From contig WFPZ01000140.1 in assembly GCA_015487335.1 (NCBI GenBank), positions 1 through 9,364 on the forward strand: a stretch of 9,364 nucleotides of DNA, written 5' to 3'. The notes under the pieces were generated by a model. The model was not told the origin of the DNA and did not search any database. It saw nothing but the letters and a program-made list of their open reading frames with translations. The position numbers and the translations under genes are program-made. Of the stretch, positions 1 to 8,361 are shown one piece after another (position 1 is the stretch's first letter; every line of letters starts with the position of its first letter). This DNA is from Paracoccaceae bacterium (lineage in GTDB: Bacteria > Pseudomonadota > Alphaproteobacteria > Rhodobacterales > Rhodobacteraceae).

Positions 1-275
1 CCCAGCTGGGCCTTGATCTGCTCGATCACCGCCGGGGTGCCGGTGGTCACCAGGGTGATGCGCGAGCGGTGGCCGGTGTGGTCGATCTCGGCCACGGTGA
101 GGCTTTCGATATTGTAGCCGCGCCCCGAGAACAGGCCGATGACGCGCGCCAGCACGCCCGCCTCGTTGGCCACGATCACCGAAAGCGTGTGGCGCTCCAC
201 CACCTCGGCGTGGGGGTCGCGCAGCTGGTAGGCGGAGTGGCGGGTGGCGCCTTTCTTGATCTTGAGTGCAGACAT
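1..275 (-). CDS. ilvN: Acetolactate synthase small (regulatory) subunit, N-terminal 91 residues; C-terminus beyond the window
   Basis: This is the regulatory subunit of acetohydroxyacid synthase. It binds the catalytic IlvB subunit, stimulates it and confers feedback inhibition by valine or other branched-chain amino acids in the cytoplasm. The visible part starts MSALKIKKGATRHSAY and enters an ACT domain at about residue 29. The segment VIVANEAGVLARVIGLF and then GRGYNIESLTVAE is the family hallmark. By alignment in my head to E. coli IlvH, N37, G40 and N55 correspond to its valine-site residues N11, G14 and N29, so feedback sensitivity is probably retained. The roughly 28-residue N-terminal extension before the ACT domain makes it longer than the E. 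coli protein. The ATG at 275 is chosen because AGGGAG (285-290) lies 9 nt upstream. It starts 13 nt after the ilvB stop, so it is cotranscribed with ilvB. The second domain is not visible. Confidence 0.95.
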   Translation of the reverse strand, partial: MSALKIKKGATRHSAYQLRDPHAEVVERHTLSVIVANEAGVLARVIGLFSGRGYNIESLTVAEIDHTGHRSRITLVTTGTPAVIEQIKAQL

Positions 276-284
276 TTGCCGTAT

Positions 285-288
285 CTCC

Positions 289-291
<3 letters not shown>
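285..291 (-). promoter_or_regulatory. ilvN ribosome binding site overlapping the ilvB stop codon
   Basis: On the minus strand the bases read TAGGGAG, followed by 9 nt and the ilvN ATG. The TAG is the ilvB stop, so the Shine-Dalgarno sequence shares bases with it. A ribosome terminating on ilvB would therefore sit on the ilvN initiation site. This suggests translational coupling that would keep the two subunits in proportion; the coupling itself is inferred. Confidence 0.7.
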
Positions 292-2043
<1,752 letters not shown>

Positions 2044-2076
2044 CACTCTCTCCGTTCGTCGTCCCGTTCACGCATG

Positions 2077-2102
2077 AAAAAGCCCCCGGAAGCTTCGGGG
2101 GC
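2077..2102 (-). terminator. Intrinsic terminator of the ilvB attenuator
   Basis: On the minus strand the RNA reads GCCCCCG, a 7-nt loop (AAGCTTC) and CGGGGGC, followed at once by five U residues (2077-2081). The stem is a perfect 7 bp of nearly all G-C pairs. It lies between the leader-peptide stop codon and the ilvB start, 33 nt before the ATG. It would therefore stop transcription before ilvB unless disrupted by the competing helix at 2100-2145. Confidence 0.85.
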
Positions 2103-2145
2103 GCATGGGGTTTCGATATGGTCTGCCGTTACCGGCCCATGCGCC
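2100..2145 (-). promoter_or_regulatory. Antiterminator helix of the ilvB attenuator
   Basis: A perfect 10-bp inverted repeat joins GGCGCATGGG (2136-2145, inside leader codons 11-14) to CCCATGCGCC (2100-2109) across a 26-nt loop. The downstream arm shares its last three bases (2100-2102) with the 5' arm of the terminator, so the two helices are mutually exclusive at the terminator base. A ribosome stalled on the Ile/Val/Leu codons (2147-2167) would leave the upstream arm free and favour read-through. A ribosome that reaches the stop codon at 2129-2131 would cover it, letting the terminator form. The pairing is seen directly; the switching is inferred from the standard attenuation model. Confidence 0.75.
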
Positions 2146-2176
2146 TGATTCCCACGAGTACGATAATCTCTTTCAT
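2129..2176 (-). CDS. ilvBN attenuator leader peptide (15 aa)
   Basis: This short ORF encodes MKEIIVLVGIRRMGR and stops at TAA. Six of its 15 residues are branched-chain amino acids, packed into codons 4-10 as Ile-Ile-Val-Leu-Val-Gly-Ile; these are the end products of the pathway that ilvBN starts. GGAG at 2185-2188 sits 8 nt before the ATG, a good ribosome binding site. A sigma-70-like promoter lies about 30 nt upstream, and an antiterminator and terminator pair lies downstream, overlapping the last codons. The peptide itself probably has no function. Its translation would measure charged tRNA-Ile, tRNA-Val and tRNA-Leu, as in the leader peptides of enterobacterial ilv and leu operons. It is too short for routine gene callers. 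I am confident because composition, RBS, promoter and RNA structure all agree. Confidence 0.88.
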   Translation of the reverse strand: MKEIIVLVGIRRMGR

Positions 2177-2204
2177 GCCGCTGGCTCCGTTGTGCGTGGG
2201 CGCG

Positions 2205-2233
2205 AGATTATGGGGGGGCGAAGAGGGCGTCAA
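2205..2233 (-). promoter_or_regulatory. Sigma-70-like promoter of the ilvB leader and ilvBN
   Basis: On the minus strand TTGACG (2228-2233) and TAATCT (2205-2210) are separated by exactly 17 nt. These match five of six -35 consensus bases and four of six -10 consensus bases. Transcription would start near 2198, giving a roughly 20-nt untranslated region before the leader-peptide ATG. The spacer carries a run of C residues on this strand. No other comparable pair is seen between the TRAP terminator and the leader. Confidence 0.75.
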
Positions 2234-2324
2234 CCGTGAAAAGAAGAATTAAATGTCGCGTGGCGCGAGCGTGGCGGCATTTTGTTGCGATTGCCGGGCC
2301 TGTCGGGAAATTCGCGAAAAGATG

Positions 2325-2356
2325 AAACCCCCGCCCCGGTGGTGCCGGGGCGGGGG
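2325..2356 (-). terminator. Terminator at the end of the TRAP operon
   Basis: A perfect 12-bp G-C stem (2328-2339 with 2345-2356) and a 5-nt loop lie about 33 nt after the stop codon of the large permease gene. On the minus strand it is followed by TTTCATC, a short U tract. The opposite strand shows no T run after the hairpin, so it is assigned to minus-strand transcription. It separates the TRAP operon from the ilv promoter, indicating that the two units are transcribed independently. Confidence 0.8.
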
Positions 2357-2388
2357 AAAGGCCGGTGCGGCAATCGCTTCCCGCAGGC

Positions 2389-5049
2389 TCAGAAGTTCAG
2401 CGAGATGTCCCTGTGAACCGCGTTGCAGGAGGCCGCGAACAGCGCCTGCTCGCGCGTCATCCGCGGCTGGGACCGCAGGCCCAGCGTATCCTTCAGCGCC
2501 GCCGTGTAGGCCTCGAGGCCGGGCCGCAGCTCCGTTTCGGCGCGGGCGCGCCATTCCTTCTGGGCCTGATAGGCGGCAATGGCGGCCTCGAGCTGGGCCA
2601 GCGCCTTCTCGCGGTTGGGCGTGCGCCCGCGGATGGCCCGGCGCGCCTTGGAAAGCGGCTTGGCCACCTCGGAGGCCCCGGAGACGCGGTTGAAACGGCT
2701 GCCGAGCTCCTTCAGCCTTGCCTCGGCGGTTGCCGGGTCGGCGCTGGCCAGCACGTCTCGCATGGCCTGAAGGTCCGCCTCGAGCTCCAGGAACCGCGGC
2801 GTGGCATCGAGCACCGCCAGCACCTTGGCGGCATTCTCGTAGGAGGTATCGGCCAGGCGCCGGTAGGTGTTGCGCACCTTGTTCTCGGCCTGCACCAGCG
2901 AGCGGAACGCCTTGTAGGTCTCGGGCCAGTCGGCGGGGATGGAGGCGCGCAGCTCCTCGATCTCGGCCTTCAGCTCCTCGGCGCGCCTCTCGAGCCTGGC
3001 CCGCCTTTCCTCCGAGTTGCCGTTGCGCCGGCTGGACAGCTCCTGCTCGACGTCCTTGAGCTCTGCCTCGGCATCGCGGATGTCCTTCTCGATGCCGCGC
3101 ACGGCGGTCAGCACCGGCCGGTATGCAGGCGCGGCCGCCTCTACCGCCGCGGCGGCGTCCTCGATCAGGGCCAGTTCCCTCAGCGCCCCTTCGGCGCTGT
3201 CGAAGGCGCGGGTCAGATCGGAGGCGACGGATTTCGGCAGGTAGCCGAGATCCAGCTGCCGGGCGGTGGCGATGGCATCGAGAACCGCCTGCCTTTCCGC
3301 CCCGGACAGCTTGTCGAGCACGTATTCGTCCATGCACAGCTGCAGCTTGGGGTTGCGCGGCGGCGGCGAGGTTTCGGACAGGTAGTTCACGCGGTTCGGC
3401 AGGTAGTTCACCAGCGGCGGCAGGTATCCGACGATGCCCAGAGCCAGAAGTTGCAGCAGGATGAAGGGCACCACGCCCTTGTAGATGTCGATGGTCTTGA
3501 CGATCGCCGGGGCGACGCCGCGCAGATAGAACAGCGCAAAGCCGAAGGGCGGGGTGAGGAAGGAGGTCTGGATGTTGAGCCCGATCATCACCCCCAACCA
3601 CACGGCAGTGACATTCGCCGAGGGGTCGGCCAGAAGGATCGGGGCCACGATCGGCACCACGACCACCGAGATCTCGATGAAGTCGAGGAAGAAGCCGAGC
3701 ACGAAGATCACCGCCATGACGACGATGAACTTCGTCCAGAAGCCGCCGGGCAGACCGTTGAGGAATTCGCGCACCAGCTCTTCGCCGCCGAAGGCGCGGA
3801 AGGCGGAGGTCAGGATCGCCGCCCCCATGAGGATGACGAACACCAGCGCCGTGGTCTTGGCGGTCTCGAGCATCACCCCGTGCAGCGTGCGCTCGAAGCG
3901 CAGGACGCGCAGCCCGCTCCAGACGAGCGAGACGATGAGACCCGCCGAGCCGATCACCCCGAGCAGGATGCCGAAGGCGTCCTCGCTGTCCTGGATCAGC
4001 TTCACGTTCATGTCGTAGTTGTTGAGGGTGTAGGCCAGCAGCGCCAGCGAGAGCAGGCCGAGAATGGCGGGGTGGTAGCGGCCGCGCACGTTCTCGGTGA
4101 TGCGGTAGCCGGCCATCACGGTGGCGCCCGCCGCGCCGATGGCGCCGGCCTGGTTCACCGTGGCCACGCCCATGATGATAGACCCCAGCACCAGGAAGAT
4201 CAGCGTCAGCGGCGGCACCAGGGTCAGCGCCACCTGTCCCCAGAAGGCGGCGTTGAAGGTGCCCTCGCGATGCACGGCGGGGGCCGATTGGGGGCGCAGC
4301 ACCGCGAAGGCGAGGATGTAGAGCATGTACAGCCCGACCAGCACGAGCCCCGGGATCAGGGCCCCGAGGAACATCTCGCCGGCGCTGGTGGAGCCGACAT
4401 CGAAGATCGAGGGCATGGAGAACTCGCCCGTCGCGGCCTTGTAGAGCCCCTGGCGCAGCACTCCGGCCTGGTCGGTGGCCGAAGAGAGCTGGTCGGCCAG
4501 GATGATCAGCACGATCGACGGCGGGATGATCTGCCCCAGCGTGCCCGAAGCGGCGATGGTGCCGGTGGCCAGCTGGGTGGAATAGTTGTTGCGCATCATC
4601 GCCGGCAGGGAGATCAGCCCCATGGCCACCACCGTGGCGCCGACGATGCCGGTGGTGGCGGCCAGCAGCGCGCCCACGAAGACCACCGAGATGCCCAGCC
4701 CCCCCGGGACCGGGCCGAAGAGCTTCGCCATGGTCACCAGCAGGTCTTCGGCGATCTTCGACTTTTGCAGCATGATGCCCATGAAGATGAACAGCGGCAC
4801 GGCGATCAGCGTGTCGCGCTCCACCACCCAGTAGACGCTTCGAAGGTTGGTGACGCCGGCCGAGAGCCATTGCCACGGCCCGCCGGCATAGAAATAGGCG
4901 CCGGCATCCCCGGCGAAGATCAGCCCGGCTGTGCCGGCCAGCAGGATGGTGAGAATTGCGGCGCCAGGCAGCGAGAAGGCCACCGGAAAGCCGGAGCCAA
5001 GGGCCGCGATCATCAGGATCACCAGAACGGCGAGAAAGAAGATTTCCAT
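2389..5049 (-). CDS. TRAP transporter large permease (DctM type) with a long C-terminal coiled-coil extension
   Basis: This is the ion-coupled membrane-transport subunit of a tripartite TRAP importer. It moves substrate delivered by the periplasmic binding protein across the inner membrane. Residues 1-550 form the DctM core of many hydrophobic helices, including the signature GQIIPPSIVLIILAD (172-186) and a second half with NIQTSFLTPPFGFALFYLRG (492-511). The core is longer than the usual roughly 425 residues because of inserts at about 190-222 and 315-395; the second contains two further hydrophobic segments. Residues about 560-886 are hydrophilic and absent from ordinary DctM. They include a strongly charged heptad-like stretch at about 650-705 that looks like a coiled coil. 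AGGA about 8 nt before the ATG at 5049 supports the start. The gene begins 14 nt after the DctQ gene and ends before a strong terminator. The function of the tail is unknown. Confidence 0.93.
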   Translation of the reverse strand: MEIFFLAVLVILMIAALGSGFPVAFSLPGAAILTILLAGTAGLIFAGDAGAYFYAGGPWQWLSAGVTNLRSVYWVVERDTLIAVPLFIFMGIMLQKSKIAEDLLVTMAKLFGPVPGGLGISVVFVGALLAATTGIVGATVVAMGLISLPAMMRNNYSTQLATGTIAASGTLGQIIPPSIVLIILADQLSSATDQAGVLRQGLYKAATGEFSMPSIFDVGSTSAGEMFLGALIPGLVLVGLYMLYILAFAVLRPQSAPAVHREGTFNAAFWGQVALTLVPPLTLIFLVLGSIIMGVATVNQAGAIGAAGATVMAGYRITENVRGRYHPAILGLLSLALLAYTLNNYDMNVKLIQDSEDAFGILLGVIGSAGLIVSLVWSGLRVLRFERTLHGVMLETAKTTALVFVILMGAAILTSAFRAFGGEELVREFLNGLPGGFWTKFIVVMAVIFVLGFFLDFIEISVVVVPIVAPILLADPSANVTAVWLGVMIGLNIQTSFLTPPFGFALFYLRGVAPAIVKTIDIYKGVVPFILLQLLALGIVGYLPPLVNYLPNRVNYLSETSPPPRNPKLQLCMDEYVLDKLSGAERQAVLDAIATARQLDLGYLPKSVASDLTRAFDSAEGALRELALIEDAAAAVEAAAPAYRPVLTAVRGIEKDIRDAEAELKDVEQELSSRRNGNSEERRARLERRAEELKAEIEELRASIPADWPETYKAFRSLVQAENKVRNTYRRLADTSYENAAKVLAVLDATPRFLELEADLQAMRDVLASADPATAEARLKELGSRFNRVSGASEVAKPLSKARRAIRGRTPNREKALAQLEAAIAAYQAQKEWRARAETELRPGLEAYTAALKDTLGLRSQPRMTREQALFAASCNAVHRDISLNF

Positions 5050-5063
5050 GGATCAGGTCCTTG

Positions 5064-6059
5064 CTACGCTGCCGGTTCCGTCTCGAGGTGGCGATGGCCG
5101 GGCTCTCCGCGCCAGTCGGCGACCGCCTCGAACAGCATCGAGACGAACTGGATCAGCATGGTCATTCCGAAGATGCCGAGGAAGGCGGCCATCTGGTACT
5201 TCACGTACATGCCGATGCCGCCGGTCTGGGTGATCTCGAAATTCATCACCGGGCTGTTGATGATCGACTGCGGCCCGGCAAACCCCACGGCAAGCACCGT
5301 CCAGGCCGTCGGCATGCCCAGAAGGATCACCCCCCAGGCATTGAGCATTCCCTTGGTGCGGGTCTGCAGGTTGGAATAGACGACATCCACCCGCACATGG
5401 CCTTCTTCGTAAAGGGTATAGGCCGAGGCGAAGAGGAACAGCCCCGAATACCAGTAGCGCACCAGGTCGCCCATGAAGGCCTGCTCGTAGGAGAAGATGA
5501 AGCGGGTGATCACGATCGCCAGTTCGGCGAGGATGATCAGCAGCGCCAGCCACATGAATCCCAGCGTGCGGGAGAACAGGGCCACCACGAAGCCGAGCAC
5601 GATCAGCGGAAGGTGGAACCACAGGCCGATGAAATCGGGGCGCTGGAAGTAGAGCACCGTCTCGCGGTCGAAGAACAAGCCGAGGACGTTCTCGACCCGC
5701 AGGAAGGCGATGATGGTATCGGCGATGCCGACAAACAGGATGCCGAAGTAGAAGGCCCGGATGAGATAGACGTTGAAGCGGTGGATGCGCGCGGCGTCCC
5801 AGCGCAGCGCATTGCGCGGCGTTGCCAGGGCATAGCCCGCGCCAAGCGCGATGCCGGCCACATAGACGAGCACCGGAACCAGGGCGGCGGTGTCCCCCGA
5901 CAGGATGGCCTGCGGCATCGGGTATCCGAAGCCGACGTTGAGAACATTGTTGATCAGCAGGGCGGCCAGGGCCCCCAGCGTGCCCCAGCCGACGATCCGG
6001 GTTACCGGTGCCGGCTCGCCGTAGCGTTCGATCCCGTCCCCCGTGTCCGTCGCAGACAT
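5064..6059 (-). CDS. TRAP transporter small permease (DctQ type), enlarged
   Basis: This is the accessory membrane subunit that partners DctM in a TRAP importer. The 331-residue protein has about seven or eight hydrophobic segments (about 24-44, 58-79, 99-120, 144-163, 167-188, 199-216, 241-262 and 286-308). Classic DctQ proteins have four, in under 200 residues. The C-terminal half resembles the DctQ domain and contains the conserved EEGHVRVDVVY (218-228). The N-terminal half is an extension. I place the start at ATG 6059, which has GAGGGG 8 nt upstream; the reading frame stays open to a GTG at 6095 that lacks a good ribosome site. The gene follows the binding-protein gene by 105 nt containing a terminator-like hairpin and precedes the DctM gene by 14 nt. 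The order P-Q-M is typical. The substrate cannot be read from this subunit. Confidence 0.9.
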   Translation of the reverse strand: MSATDTGDGIERYGEPAPVTRIVGWGTLGALAALLINNVLNVGFGYPMPQAILSGDTAALVPVLVYVAGIALGAGYALATPRNALRWDAARIHRFNVYLIRAFYFGILFVGIADTIIAFLRVENVLGLFFDRETVLYFQRPDFIGLWFHLPLIVLGFVVALFSRTLGFMWLALLIILAELAIVITRFIFSYEQAFMGDLVRYWYSGLFLFASAYTLYEEGHVRVDVVYSNLQTRTKGMLNAWGVILLGMPTAWTVLAVGFAGPQSIINSPVMNFEITQTGGIGMYVKYQMAAFLGIFGMTMLIQFVSMLFEAVADWRGEPGHRHLETEPAA

Positions 6060-6117
6060 GGATTCCACCCCTCTTGCAATTGTGCCGAGCGCCACCGCGC
6101 CCTAGGAGATGTCATGG

Positions 6118-6141
6118 AAAAGCGGGGCCCGAAAGCCCCGC
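6118..6141 (-). terminator. Intercistronic terminator-like hairpin between the TRAP binding-protein and permease genes
   Basis: On the minus strand GCGGGGC, a 6-nt loop (TTTCGG) and GCCCCGC form a perfect 7-bp stem followed by TTTT (6118-6121). It starts about 24 nt after the binding-protein stop codon and lies 59 nt before the small-permease start. It probably acts as a partial terminator or as a 3'-end stabiliser, so that more binding protein than permease is made. No separate promoter for the permease genes is evident. Confidence 0.75.
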
Positions 6142-6164
6142 CATCTGTTCTGTGCAGGCCGTGA

Positions 6165-7253
6165 TCAGGTGTCGAGACCCAGGATCCGGTTGCGGTGCGA
6201 GAGGAATTCGCCCTCCATGATCGCCATCGAGCGGCCGATCTCGCGCAGCGCCGCCTGGAAGGCGTCGTCCACTTCCGCCGCCAGCGGAGACTTGGCGCGG
6301 GTTTCCTCGAACACCTCCGCTGCGGCTTCGCCGAAGGCGTCCCAGATCTCTTCGGAGAAGGAGGCCACCTGCACGCCCTGTTCCTCGATCAGCTTGCGCA
6401 GGTATTCGCCGTTCTTGGCCTGGTATTCGGCGAACATCAGGTCGTTTTCCATCAGCGCGGCGGCGCGGATCACGGCCTGTTCGCTGTCGGTCAGGCTGCC
6501 CCACCAGCTGGCGTTCATGCCCAGCGCGATGTTGGCGTTCGGCTCGTGCATGCCGGCGGTGTAGTAGTACTTGGTCACTTCGTAGAACTTCATGAAGTAG
6601 TCGTTGAAGGGACCGACCCACTCGGTGGCGTCGATGGCGCCCGAGACCAGGTTTTCATAGATCTGCCCGCCCGGCAGCGAGATGGTGGAGACGCCGAGCT
6701 TGCTCATCACCGTGCCGCCGAGGCCGGGGATGCGCATCTTCAGGCCCTTGAAGTCCTCGGGGGTGTTGATCTCCTTGGCGAACCAGCCGCCCGCCTGGGT
6801 GCCGGTGGCGCCGCAGGGCAGGGCCTTGAGGCCGAACTGGCCCGAAACCTTGTCCCACAGCTCCTGGCCGCCGGCCCACAGGACCCAGGCGTTCCATTCG
6901 GCCACGGTCATGCCGAAGGGCACGGTGGTGAAATAGGCAAACGCCGGATCCTTGCCGACCCAGTAGTAGTCGGCCGCGATATAGGCCTGGCTGTTGCCCG
7001 AGGCCACTTCGTCGAAGGAGTCGAACGCCTTCACGCGCTCGCCGGCGGCGAAATAGTTCACCTTGATCGAGCCCTGCGACAGGATCTCGATGTTCTTGGC
7101 CAGGCGCTGGGCCGAGGTGCCGAGGCCGGGGAAGTCGCGCGGCCAGGTCGAGACGATGTTCATCTCCTTGATGCCCTGGGCGACTGCGGGGGCGGCCAGG
7201 GCCGCTCCGGTGCCGGCGATTGCTGCGCCTTTCAGAAACTTACGACGTTCCAT
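6165..7253 (-). CDS. TRAP transporter periplasmic solute-binding protein, TakP/lactate-binding type
   Basis: This 362-residue periplasmic receptor captures a small organic acid and hands it to the TRAP permease. It begins MERRKFLKGA, a twin-arginine signal (RR at 3-4, FLK at 6-8), then a hydrophobic run and the cleavage site AVA-Q after residue 25. This suggests Tat export of a folded protein. Motifs shared, from memory, with the alpha-keto-acid-binding TakP of Rhodobacter sphaeroides include AAGERV (69-74), YYWVGKDPAFA (96-106), ATGTQAGGWF (149-158), LKMRIPG (171-177) and IDATEWVGP (207-215). R174 should bind the ligand carboxylate; Q153, E211 and W212 should contact a metal ion and ligand. 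The likely ligands are therefore 2-oxo or 2-hydroxy monocarboxylates, an inference. GGAGG lies 12 nt before the ATG. It is the first gene of the P-Q-M operon. Confidence 0.92.
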   Translation of the reverse strand: MERRKFLKGAAIAGTGAALAAPAVAQGIKEMNIVSTWPRDFPGLGTSAQRLAKNIEILSQGSIKVNYFAAGERVKAFDSFDEVASGNSQAYIAADYYWVGKDPAFAYFTTVPFGMTVAEWNAWVLWAGGQELWDKVSGQFGLKALPCGATGTQAGGWFAKEINTPEDFKGLKMRIPGLGGTVMSKLGVSTISLPGGQIYENLVSGAIDATEWVGPFNDYFMKFYEVTKYYYTAGMHEPNANIALGMNASWWGSLTDSEQAVIRAAALMENDLMFAEYQAKNGEYLRKLIEEQGVQVASFSEEIWDAFGEAAAEVFEETRAKSPLAAEVDDAFQAALREIGRSMAIMEGEFLSHRNRILGLDT

Positions 7254-7363
7254 TGATCTGAGAGTCCTCCGTGTTTCTCATAATTCGTTATTGGAGAAGG
7301 CAGCACGCGAACGCCCTGTGCCAGGCGGCTCCCCCCTCGCTGGCGGCATCTTGCTCATGCATT

Positions 7364-7376
7364 TTGCGAATTGCAA
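7364..7376. promoter_or_regulatory. Candidate operator TTGC-N5-GCAA upstream of the TRAP operon
   Basis: The 193-nt gap between the transferase stop and the binding-protein start contains TTGCGAATTGCAA, an inverted repeat with four-base arms and partial symmetry in the centre. It lies about 110 nt upstream of the binding-protein ATG. On the minus strand it overlaps a possible weak -35 TTGCAA with a poor -10 CAAGAT 17 nt away, so no promoter is called with confidence. No convincing terminator for the upstream transferase gene is seen in this gap. The operator reading is speculative. Confidence 0.25.
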
Positions 7377-7446
7377 CCTTCATTCGCCCGCTCCCGGGAA
7401 TTTGCAGTCACCCGGGGCCGCGGTCGTCGGGCGGGGCAGGGCGGGC

Positions 7447-8280
7447 TCAGTTTTCGGTCGGGCGGATGTCGGGCAGCGAGATGCGGGCCACCTGCTCGGC
7501 AATCGGATCGGTGGACAGCGGATGCGTCTCGGCCGAATAGGCGGCCGGGTCGCCGATGTCGCGCCAGGCGCCCTTGTGATAGACCTCCAGCGCCGAGAAG
7601 CCGGCCTTGTAGCCCATCTTCGGGCTGCCCGGCACCCAGTAGCCGAGATAGACGTAGGGCAGCCCCGCCTCCCGGGCGAGACGCACGTGGTCGAGGATGA
7701 CGTAGGTGCCCAGGCTCTGGCGCCGCCGTTGCGGATCGTAGAAGGAATAGACCATCGACAGCCCGTCATCGAGCACATCCGTCAGGCAGACGGCAACCAG
7801 CTCGTCCTCGCCGCCGTCGGGGGCGGGGCTGGTATATTCGATGACCCGCGAGCGGATCGGGGTCTCCTCGATCATCGCGGCATATTCGAAGATGTCCATG
7901 TCGGCCATCCCGCCATCGGCGTGGCGGCTGTCGAGATAGGCGCGGAAAAGCGCGTACTGCTCTTCCGAAGCCCATGGCGAGACCGCCTTCCGCTGCAGGT
8001 GGGCGTTGCGCCGCTCGGTCCGGCGCTGGCTGCGCGAGGGGGTGAAGTCCGCCACCCGGATGCGCGCCGACAGGCAGGCCGAGCACTCCGCGCAGCTCGG
8101 CCGGTAGAGCACGTTCTGCGAACGGCGGAAGCCCTGCTTGGAGAGCGCATCGTTCAGCCTCGTGGCATGCTCGCCCTGCAGGGCGGTGAACAGCTTGCGC
8201 TCCATCCGCCCCTCCAGATAGGGGCAGGGCTGCGGGGCCGTCACGTAGAACTGCGGCGCAAGAGGCAGCGTGTGGCGCAT
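7447..8280 (-). CDS. bpt: Leucyl/arginyl-tRNA--protein transferase (Bpt/ATE family)
   Basis: This cytoplasmic enzyme transfers an amino acid from aminoacyl-tRNA to the N-terminus of proteins. In bacteria of this family it is typically Leu onto N-terminal Asp or Glu, marking them for ClpS/ClpAP degradation (the N-degron pathway). The 277 residues match the usual bacterial length. The N-terminal ATE domain shows [21 protein letters not shown] (split at 11 and 22), then [15 protein letters not shown] with cysteines 63, 66 and 69 in CxxCxxC spacing, and [10 protein letters not shown]. The C-terminal ATE domain carries [19 protein letters not shown] (193-211) and [17 protein letters not shown] (221-237). 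The ATG at 8280 has GGAAG about 5 nt upstream. It follows the RDD gene by 81 nt with a candidate promoter between. Whether it transfers Leu or Arg cannot be settled from sequence, although Leu is annotated for this bacterial group. Confidence 0.93.
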   Translation of the reverse strand: MRHTLPLAPQFYVTAPQPCPYLEGRMERKLFTALQGEHATRLNDALSKQGFRRSQNVLYRPSCAECSACLSARIRVADFTPSRSQRRTERRNAHLQRKAVSPWASEEQYALFRAYLDSRHADGGMADMDIFEYAAMIEETPIRSRVIEYTSPAPDGGEDELVAVCLTDVLDDGLSMVYSFYDPQRRRQSLGTYVILDHVRLAREAGLPYVYLGYWVPGSPKMGYKAGFSALEVYHKGAWRDIGDPAAYSAETHPLSTDPIAEQVARISLPDIRPTEN

Positions 8281-8307
8281 GACACTTCCGGTTCGATTGA
8301 TATCAGC

Positions 8308-8336
8308 AGGTTAGCAATGCCGCGCCCGTCCGCCAA
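8308..8336 (-). promoter_or_regulatory. Candidate promoter for the Bpt transferase gene
   Basis: On the minus strand TTGGCG (8331-8336) and TAACCT (8308-8313) are 17 nt apart, in the gap between the RDD gene and the transferase gene. The -35 half is fair and the -10 half weak, matching three of six bases. The predicted start would leave a roughly 20-nt leader before the transferase ATG. Read-through from the RDD gene is an equally good explanation. Confidence 0.35.
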
Positions 8337-8361
8337 GCCCCCTCGCCACGGCCGGCCCGCT

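Noticed and set aside
2044..2046. GTG as the ilvB start codon, one codon upstream of the ATG
   Set aside because: It leaves only 3 nt after GGAG, whereas the adjacent ATG has 6 nt. The ATG gives the expected N-terminus MARQMTGAKM.
2365..5379. A 1004-codon open frame on the plus strand
   Set aside because: It lies antisense to the clearly recognisable DctM gene. Its translation is a low-complexity mixture rich in His, Gln, Arg and Gly with no domain, as expected of an antisense frame in GC-rich coding DNA.
4956..6164. A 402-codon open frame on the plus strand across the two TRAP permease genes
   Set aside because: It is antisense to the DctQ gene and the start of the DctM gene, with a composition typical of shadow frames and no ribosome site.
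7385..7420. Two CCCGGG blocks after the transferase gene as a terminator
   Set aside because: The blocks are self-palindromic, pair over just 6 bp across a 12-nt loop and lack a U tract.
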